Positions 57,205-64,000 of a stretch of DNA of 64,000 nt are shown piece after piece. Every line of letters begins with the position of its first letter. Position 1 is the stretch's first letter. A program made the translations under genes and the position numbers. The DNA is from Canna indica (lineage: Eukaryota > Streptophyta > Magnoliopsida > Zingiberales > Cannaceae). The stretch spans positions 40,752,001-40,816,000 of the forward strand of contig CP136895.1 of NCBI GenBank assembly GCA_034359265.1, written 5' to 3'. Below the pieces are notes generated by a model. The model saw nothing but the letters and a program-made list of their open reading frames with translations. It had not been told where the DNA came from and searched no databases.

Positions 57205-58720
57205 AAAGTGGGACCTTTGTCAAAGAATCTCTAACAATCTCAACCCAAGGAAGCTATTACTATTGAGTGAGCTTCCAAAGACAAGCACCCAAATACACTT
57301 GATTATGTTCCTATGGATCCAATATGTCCAGTCCCCCATACATCTTACGACGTGTGAGGTAATCCCATTGAAATCCCCCTAACCGAAGTAGCTTCATATC
57401 CAAACCAAAAATATTTCCTCCTACGCTTATCAATGAGATTGACCACTCATGATGGAGCCTTGAAAATGGATAGCATATAATCGGAGAGCTTGAGATAGTA
57501 CTATTGATCAAGGTAAATCTTCGAGCTCTTGAGAGAAGCTTGCCTTGACAACTATTCAAACGGTTGTCAATTATATTGATGTGCTATCTCCAATCACCCT
57601 TCATGAGATTGCTCAATCTGAGCTAAGTCCCATGTATTTGAGGGGGAGACTACTAGCATTGCATCCAAATTCTCTAGCCAAGTTTTGGACCATGTATCAT
57701 TCTCTTTTAGGTGAACAATGCAAGTTTTGTTCAAATTAACCCTTAAACTTGAAGCAAGGTCAAAGAGGTACAAGAGGAGCCGAAAGTTCCTCATGATGTA
57801 GCAATGAATGGAGCTAAATAGTACCAAATCATCCGCAAAATAGAATGAGTAATTCCACCATCGATGTGCTGCTCCAACACCGCTTTGATATATTTGTTCA
57901 ATACATTGCTTTGTTAACCAATCTTGAGAGGTAGTCAATTACGAGGTTGAAGAGGTAGGGAGAGAGGAGATTACCCTGGCTAACTGATTGCTTATGCAGA
58001 AAGGGTTTTCCTAGAGAACAATTAATGATCAGACCTAATTTTGTTGTGTACAATAGTACTTTGATCCAAAAATCCATCTACCTGGAAAGTCCCGAGCAAT
58101 TCAACATACTTTGCCTAGTAAAGAAAGCACCCTGATTGTTGCCAATCAACTTGTTCATGTGGGGGGCAATACGTACGTTGAGCCAACATCTTCATGAATA
58201 TCATTATTAAACTATTCTCAAGGTTGATCGGTTGTATTGGCCTGTTCCTTCTTGGGAATTAGAGTATTAATGGTCTTGTTGATTCTATGGAGCTTGGTCG
58301 AGCGGTCGTAAATCTTGTTGAAAATATCATGCAGATTAGTGCTCAAGGTGTCCCCAAAGATGTGGAAGAACTCTATGGGGAGGCCGTCTTGGCCTTGAGG
58401 GATCTAATATTTAAAATATTGTATGAATCTCTTCTGCATAAAATAGCGATGTCGCTTGAAGAGAGTGTCAATGGTTTTCAAATTGTGAATTGAGCTAATA
58501 TCTATTTGCCGGAATAGATCCAATTTTGTCTCCTATTAAGGGAAGCGCATTGATGGAAAAACCAGGTTTCAAATGTCCCTCTTTAATTAATCCACCTCTT
58601 CTTGGCACATTGTCCCCAATATGTCTCCTCGTCCAAGTAGAAATCATTGAGTTGTTTCATGAGTGCCTTGAAATCAATCAATTCTTGAGGGGTGAGACTT
58701 GTGGTATCTGAAATAATGCT
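57205..58720 (-). pseudogene. L1-type LINE ORF2 remnant
   Basis: Minus strand, many frames. In order: LNDFYLDEETYWGQCAKKRW with FFHQCASLNRRQNWI (linker after the endonuclease, about 58680-58530), NKTINTLIPKKEQ (58270), KPFLHKQSVSQGNLLSPYLF (about 58010-57950), the catalytic YFADDLVLF (57845-57820), NLNKTCIV, and the post-polymerase block GKLLSRARRFTLINSTISS (57545-57480) ending GGLDILDP. These are plant L1-like reverse-transcriptase blocks. The endonuclease and 3' end are absent. The left end abuts the Sirevirus-like LTR, so that element probably inserted into it. Confidence 0.85.
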
Positions 58721-58758
58721 TAGGTGTTCAACCTTTCTCTGTGGTGTTCAACCTTTCT
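58718..58758. repeat. 20-bp tandem duplication
   Basis: Two copies of ggtgttcaacctttctctgt in direct succession, at the upstream edge of the LINE remnant. Confidence 0.85.
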
Positions 58759-58961
58759 CTGTGGTTTAAGTTTTTTTGTCTCACTCTACTTCTGCAGTAA
58801 GTTCCCCAAGACTCTTCGGACTTTTCTAAAGCCCTTTCAACGTTAAACCCATCCAAAGTTGTCCGATCAAGGCATCTCGAACTCCCACTCCTCAAAATAA
58901 TATATTTGAATTGAGCATGTTTCAGCTGAAAGAGCTTCAAGCAGAAGGGCTTAGAGTGGCA

Positions 58962-59252
58962 AGAAAAGTCATGTGAGGTGATGGGAATAGTGCCCTCAAG
59001 CCAATCACATATCGATATATTGAGGGACTATTCAAGGGTAATGGACAAAATGATTCAACTTTTCATCGTATTATGCATTTATAGTTGTTAATAGATTATG
59101 ATGAATCCCATGAACCAGGGCAATGATTCTAGGACCATGATGAGATCACGCTAGTAAGACCTAGAATCTAGAGGCCCTAGTTCAAAATATTCCTAGTCGT
59201 AGGATCACCGAGTAGGGGATCAGTGACTCTGATAAGACTAGTACACTTGGTG
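58962..59252. repeat. Inverted dispersed repeat, left copy
   Basis: Matches 61744-62010 in reverse complement over about 270 bp with many substitutions. Shared words include agattatgatgaa, catgatgagatca and gaggccctagttc. Family unknown; no coding frame. Confidence 0.75.
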
Positions 59253-59621
59253 TATGCTCTATTGTAGGGGCAACTGACTCACAGTTACCTATGAGGCGTC
59301 TGTTGGGGTGTGGAGATAAAGCGCAGCAGAAAAGGGCGAAAAAAGCATATTTCAAAAATCTTTAAAACACCCCGAAAAACAATGATCTCTTAAGCGAAGT
59401 TAAGGAATTCAATAGGCAAGGAAAGAGCATTTTTATACCTTAGCCAGAAAGGAAGAAGAGTTGCTCTGATCCCAAACTCCGAGACGCGCACACGCACACC
59501 CTCCAATGTAGTCCACACCAAATAGCCTCACAACTTTGGGAAACTCCTTTCCTGGGTAGCGATCACACGGGGCTCGTCGTGGCTCAACGGACAAGCTTCG
59601 CACTCTCCAATTTGCACCAAA
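59253..59621. other. Unassigned sequence, possibly LTR-derived
   Basis: Contains tgttggggtgtggagataaa at 59292, which resembles an LTR start, and text ending at a CACTA terminus. No matching end or primer site is seen. A minus-strand frame at 59433-59684 has no domain. Confidence 0.3.
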
Positions 59622-60300
59622 CACTACAAAAAAAAATAGAATTAGTAACAAGCTATTTTGCCACAGTAGTGATATATAGGGCAAAAAGATAATTCAATGG
59701 CAAAAAAGTGCTCGCCACCCGTTTGTCACGTTAGGTCCGCCGCTAAAAGTCATTTTTGGCTTTCGTGGCGAGATTTAGCGGATTGTCACGAATTGTAATT
59801 TCTTTAGTGGCAAACGAAAAAGTCAAACTACCTCCACTCTATTGTGGCAAACGGAGCTTGCTGACGTCACGTATCGTTTATGGCAAAAATTATTTGTCAC
59901 TTATTAATAAATATTTGTCATATTCTACTCTTTTTAGAACTCTTTTTGTGGCAAAAATATATGAAATTTGTCGCTAATATTATGTTACATTATGTCATTA
60001 TATATCAAATTTGCTACAAAATTTTTTGCCACTACATGTTTGATCCTTTGCCATAAAGGTTAAAATGAATTTACCACTAACACGATTTCTGATTTGGATT
60101 ATTGCCACAATATCAGTGATGATTTTGCCACTAATACGATTTCAAATTTTGATTATTGTCATAATATTAGTGATGATTTTTCCACAATATATGATGACTT
60201 TGCCACAACTTCGAGAATTTGTAATGAATAAATTTGCCACAAACACACAAAACTTAATAATTAATCATTCATTAATATAATAATCCACATGCTAATTACA
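59622..60300 (+). mobile_element. CACTA (En/Spm) transposon terminus with sub-terminal repeats
   Basis: Begins CACTACAAAAAAAAATAG. The following 650 bp has many copies of TTTGCCAC/GTGGCAAA in both orientations (for example near 59660, 59800, 59880, 59950, 60030, 60120 and 60235), the sub-terminal binding-site array of CACTA elements. The opposite terminus (TTTTTGTAGTG) is not in the window, so the element is truncated or its far end lies beyond or has been lost. No transposase frame seen. The right limit is a judgement. Confidence 0.8.
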
Positions 60301-60823
60301 AAACCTACAACTTAGCAGGTACACAACCACCTACAAATCCAACCATCAACAATCCAAAATAAGTTTAACATTAATCCAAATACATCAAAAACAACATTGT
60401 TCACTAACACAACATACTCTAAGGTATCTAATATCCATTAAAAAGTTAAAGTAGATACACAAGATAGTCCGTACACAAAAAAAATAAGCACTACTCCAAT
60501 AAAAAGAAGTTCTAATAGGTACGCCTCACTTCTTCTTCTTTTTCTCATGCAAAAGAAGGGAAGTAAGAACACAAGTCAAAACCATTACATCAAAGAATCA
60601 AACAAATTTAGAAATGGCATCTTAATGCACAAGGAACATCCAAATAAAGGGTTTAAGAAGAGTAAAATGTACTCTTACAAGCAAAGAGGTTATTTTCTAA
60701 CAACTTAAGTGATAAATAGACAATCATAATTATCATGAGATCAAAAGCTATGTATGATCTGCTGCCACTCCAACCTCTCAACATCTCTTTATTTCTTCTC
60801 TCTTTGTGATATTGGAAAAAACG
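60301..60823. other. AT-rich sequence between CACTA terminus and signal-peptide exon
   Basis: A-rich, non-coding. The last 100 bp before the ATG at 60824 (ccactccaacctctcaacat, then ctctttatttcttctctctt) resembles a plant 5' untranslated leader, pyrimidine-rich. No clear TATA box can be fixed. Confidence 0.4.
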
Positions 60824-60898
60824 ATGGCCATGGCTAAGCTAGTTGTTTTGCTAGCCATTGCTCTCCTTATCATTTCACTAGCTGAATCCAGTTCAAAA
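60824..60898 (+). CDS. First exon of a small secreted-peptide gene (partial)
   Basis: ATG at 60824 in a good context (aaacgATGGCC), then 25 codons: MAMAKLVVLLAIALLIISLA followed by ESSSK. This is a textbook signal peptide with an AES-type cleavage region. A GTAAGAAG donor follows directly, phase 0. An upstream in-frame ATG at 60806 gives a longer start, but ATGGCC fits better. Short N-terminal exons like this are common in gibberellin-regulated/snakin (GASA) and similar cysteine-rich peptide genes; that is a guess from the leader only. No downstream exon with cysteines was found up to 61700, so the gene may be truncated. Confidence 0.5.
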
Positions 60899-61743
60899 GT
60901 AAGAAGATTATTAAATATTATGGTGTTCTTAGAATTTGTTAGCCATGTTTATAATCTCACTAGACCCAGCTTCAAACCAATTGACTTGAATATACTAGTT
61001 AGAAGCACAATTTGAACTTTGAGATGACAGACGAACTAAAGAATACCTATTGCTGAGCTTAGAAATTGTCCTACATACTATAGCTAATTAGTTTTCTTAT
61101 AGATATCATAAAACTAAAGGATAAATGAACACATAAAAACACAATTATATGATGTTGGAGATGGTAGTAGGATCTCGAGTAAATGGATATATGCTTGCAG
61201 GATTGAATAATTTACATAAATTACTTATACAAAATAGTTAAGGACATATATATTAGTAGCAAAATATAAATAATTGGTCCAAACCAAACCATAATTAGAA
61301 AAGATAATAGTTGGTATGCCAATAGACAAAATACAGAAATTGTCTACATGGTTTACATGCTAGCACTGAAGTAAGCAATGAAGTATCAGTAAACTATGGT
61401 TTACATGCTAGCACAGTCCACCTTATAACACTGTCAATACATATATTTGCATAGTCCATATTATAACATAGTTAATACCCTCACTATTGTTCCAAATTTA
61501 AGTCGTGGGCCTGAGTAGGTTCTATGTTTGTCTACTGGTATTTGCTGAGACAAGTTTGAAACTTCCAAAACAATGTTGAACATCCAACCATATGGAGACA
61601 TACATGAACAGACCACGTATCGGAAAAATCCCTACCAAAACAATGCTTCATTTATACTTATTGAATCTGAACCATAGTTCAAATCCCTACCAGACCATCA
61701 ATCCGGGAATGGAATTCTGAGGTGGGTCATTTGTATCCAGCAC
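60899..61743. other. No gene recognised downstream of the exon
   Basis: AT-rich DNA, possibly intron of the preceding exon. Contains a local duplication (ggtttacatgctagcac at about 61349 and 61399). No cysteine-rich exon or acceptor-plus-frame combination could be supported. Confidence 0.4.
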
Positions 61744-62010
61744 ACTAGTCTTGACAGAATCACCAATCCCCTACTCAGTGATTCTATGACTAGGAACGTT
61801 TAGAACTAGGGCCTCTGGATTCTAAGTCTCACTGGCATGATCTCATCATGACCTTAGAATCATTTGCCTGAATTGGCGGGGTTCATCATAATCTGTTAAC
61901 AATAAATAAATATGCATCATATGATGAAAAGGTGCATCATTTTTTCATTGACCATAAATAGTCCCTAAACACATCAACGTGTGATTGACTCAAGGGCACT
62001 AATTCCTTCA
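61744..62010. repeat. Inverted dispersed repeat, right copy
   Basis: Reverse complement partner of 58962-59252, with about 2.5 kb between them. The pair brackets the CACTA end and the signal-peptide exon. Confidence 0.75.
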
Positions 62011-62155
62011 CTTGGATCGACCGAAGATCATCCCAAATTGGCCCGAAATTGTCAGTCTTTATTATCCTTTTCAGCTTTTTTAGCATTTTAGGTTGTGGGG
62101 TGCCGATTTCTGCTTGTGGTGGTTTCTTTTGCATATCAAGAGGAAATACATGAAT

Positions 62156-62620
62156 TCTAAACATCCTAAACATATACTTTAACTTAATGACGAATCCTGA
62201 GCATCCTTCCAATTTCTTCGATTTTTTCGATCGTGGACGTCGTACGCAAGCCAACTTGGAACCTGAAATTATTTCTCATTCAAACATTAGTTCCGAGTTT
62301 GTTATCATCAAAATCGAGATTAAGACCAAGGTTGAATACCTTAGGCCGACAGTTTTCACACACTTTAAATCGAATGAAATAAACATTGAAATATAATATA
62401 TATGGAGCAAATAATCACAATAACAAACACTTAGCTCCAAAGAAGATTCCTAGCTCCTCTTGATGTCTTTTGATGAATCTTTCAAGACAAAGGCTCAATC
62501 AAAAAACAAGTGGTTCAAAACAAGGTTTTAGAGAAAGATGGCTCAAACAAAGCTTTATAGGAAGGCTGTCAAGAAGTTTATATAGGCAGATATAAAGTTA
62601 AAACTAGGGACCAACAAGTT
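62156..62620. repeat. Permuted fragments of the Sirevirus-like LTR
   Basis: 62156-62351 matches the last 200 bp of the LTR (cctaaac...aaccttggtct-type text, ending ccttaggccgaca). 62352-62620 then matches the middle of the same LTR (ttttcacac... to ttagctcca and tagctcctcttgatg). In the intact LTR the second block comes first. Two partial LTRs or a rearrangement would explain the order. Confidence 0.75.
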
Positions 62621-63225
62621 CCAACAATCGATCGAGCTTCATCCGAGGATCGACTGAAATTCAGTCATGGCTAAATTTCACCTATTTCAGATTTTGAGTT
62701 TTGGTGGCTTCTTCATCATCAGTACAACCCAACAATTTGGAAGATTTTGGAAAGCTTGTGAGATGAGTTAATCCTTCTTGATGATTAATTAGAGGCTTGA
62801 GAATGAGGAGATAAATCAATCTTCAAATCAGGATCAGCACCATCATTTTTTTCTAAAATTCATTGAGTCGGATGAATAAATAATAAGAAAATGATGATAA
62901 AATTAATGGCACACAATTAATTTGCAACTAAGTATCAACCACAAAAGCTATAATATTGAGCGTGAAATCTATGTAACAAATTCTAGATTTTTTCTCAAGC
63001 CCCTTAACTATGTAACAAATCTATGTGAAATCTAAGAAAAAGAATAAATATGAGCTATTAGAAATCTTGTAAGATCTTGCAAAAGTTCCTTGAATAATTT
63101 TTCTATAAGTTTGTATCCATAAAGCCTACAGCTTTAGGTAATATGCTCTTGGGAGTTGTTGGGATGTGTGGCGACTGATCTGCCCAAATCCTTTTATGTT
63201 GCGCTACGCAGAGTTTTCGGCGATC
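62621..63225. other. No feature recognised
   Basis: AT-rich DNA. A direct repeat atctatgtaacaaatctagatt-like phrase occurs twice near 62968 and 63010. No frame with a domain. Confidence 0.4.
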
Positions 63226-63300
63226 CCGCTAGCAGGTTAGCGGGCGGGGGTCAAGGGGGCAGCGCCCCTTGCAAGGGGTGTGGGGGCGGAGCCCCCAGAG
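63226..63300. repeat. GC-rich palindromic block
   Basis: Two adjacent dyads: ggggcagcgcccc (about 63258-63270) and gggggcggagccccc (about 63282-63296), preceded by gctagcaggttagc. The block is sharply GC-rich against AT-rich surroundings. It could fold into two short hairpins. A + strand frame across it (63156-63338) is a composition effect and is not called a gene. Confidence 0.7.
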
Positions 63301-63409
63301 AATTTTTGTACTCAATTAACAGTTTGAAAATAGATTAATATAGGGAGTCAGCAGTGCACACATCTTACATAATTGTACTTTTTTAGCATAGTTAACTCAA
63401 TAACAGTTT

Positions 63410-64000
63410 CACTACAAAATGATATAGAAGATGGTGTTACTTGTCATCAGAATGCAATTACCTAGATCAGCCGTGAAAAGGGAGTGGCAGCGTCGGCAAG
63501 GAGTGGCGGGCAGACTGACTGGGTGGCTGCTGCCTGCTAGATCGGAACAGTAGCAGGAAGGAGGGGCGACGAAGGAGGGTAGCAGCCGCAGCACAACCCT
63601 AACTTGGCAGCAGATGATGAGGGTTAGAAGATGTACTAGAGTAGGGTTTGGGGAAGAGCTAAGGAAGGAGGGCATTTTTTGGTTAGGGAGTACCGAAGTA
63701 GGGATGGTGGCGTCGGTGAGGAAGGACAGGCGTTTGGGCTCATCGAGAACTCATCGACGATTGGGCGTCGGTGAGGAAGGCTTGTCGTGGATTGGGCGTC
63801 GGTGAGGAAGACTCGTCGAGCACTGGATGTTTGGCGTCGACGCGTCAAGGAGGTCGCAAGACTGCGGAGGCGACAGAGAACAAGGGTCGAGGGTCGAGGG
63901 TTTGGGTGAAAAGGGTCTTGGGGTTTGAGTAGAGAACAAGGAGAAGGGTATTATAAGTGGAGGGTTTTTTGGTCGGGAGATAGTAAAAAAAATGAGGGAA
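63410..64000. other. Unassigned GC-richer right edge
   Basis: Starts CACTACAAAATG, similar to a CACTA end, but without the sub-terminal TTTGCCAC array. From about 63690 to 63830 there are four copies of a ggcgtcggtgaggaagg-type phrase. Frames exist on both strands but none has a known domain. May be a 5' region of a gene beyond the window. Confidence 0.35.

Noticed and set aside
63156..63338. Gly-rich 60-codon frame
   Set aside because: Spans the GC-rich palindromes; composition explains the glycine run.
63410..63421. Second CACTA-type terminus (CACTACAAAATG)
   Set aside because: No sub-terminal TTTGCCAC array and only a short A run. Too weak to call.

Overview
This is a repeat-dominated piece of a flowering-plant nuclear genome. 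The evidence is interrupted coding sequence with GT-AG introns, and plant-type LTR retrotransposons: Tekay/Del-like chromoviruses and Sirevirus-like Copia elements, nearly all primed from initiator-Met tRNA (TGGTATCAGAGC-type primer sites). There is also an L1-type LINE and MULE, hAT and CACTA DNA transposon remnants. I cannot name the species. Only two host-gene traces are supported: the last two exons of a La-related protein 1 (LARP1)-type gene (6174-6787, + strand) and one signal-peptide exon (60824-60898, + strand). Almost every element carries stops, frameshifts or deletions, so nothing here looks like an autonomous element.

Layout. 1-10.3 kb is low-copy sequence with a MULE (861-2102, perfect 9-bp target duplication) that carries a broken GRF-type zinc-finger gene, a GC-rich hAT-like MITE (2710-3292), and the LARP1-type tail. 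10.36-16.1 kb is a minus-strand Copia element. Its polymerase is split by a minus-strand solo LTR (11820-14349), which is itself split by a plus-strand solo LTR of the same family (12940-14218). Both insertions keep 5-bp target duplications. 16.2-21.9 kb holds two diverged Gypsy LTRs in opposite orientation around an integrase fragment. 22.2-34.4 kb is Copia LTR-family sequence with tandem repeats, split by Gypsy A (24129-33902, minus strand, target duplication gtaca). One LTR of Gypsy A contains an hAT-like MITE.

34.4-50.9 kb is a minus-strand Sirevirus-like stretch in which one LTR (38591-39854) has a primer site and gag on one side and the multiple polypurine tracts of another copy on the other. 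It is split by Gypsy B (41030-50746, plus strand, target duplication ttcaa). 50.9-57.2 kb is a second Sirevirus-like element (minus strand) with gag, protease, integrase and an envelope-like reading frame but no reverse transcriptase. 57.2-59 kb is a decayed LINE. 59-62 kb has a CACTA terminus and the signal-peptide exon between inverted copies of an unidentified repeat. 62-64 kb has permuted LTR fragments, short GC-rich palindromes and unexplained sequence.

The window is best read as nested insertions with a readable order, not as a working gene system. The most informative points are the nested inverted solo LTRs, a likely gene-conversion tract between the LTRs of Gypsy A, the shared Sirevirus LTR, and the MULE with a captured gene. 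I did not find a convincing previously undescribed biological system.
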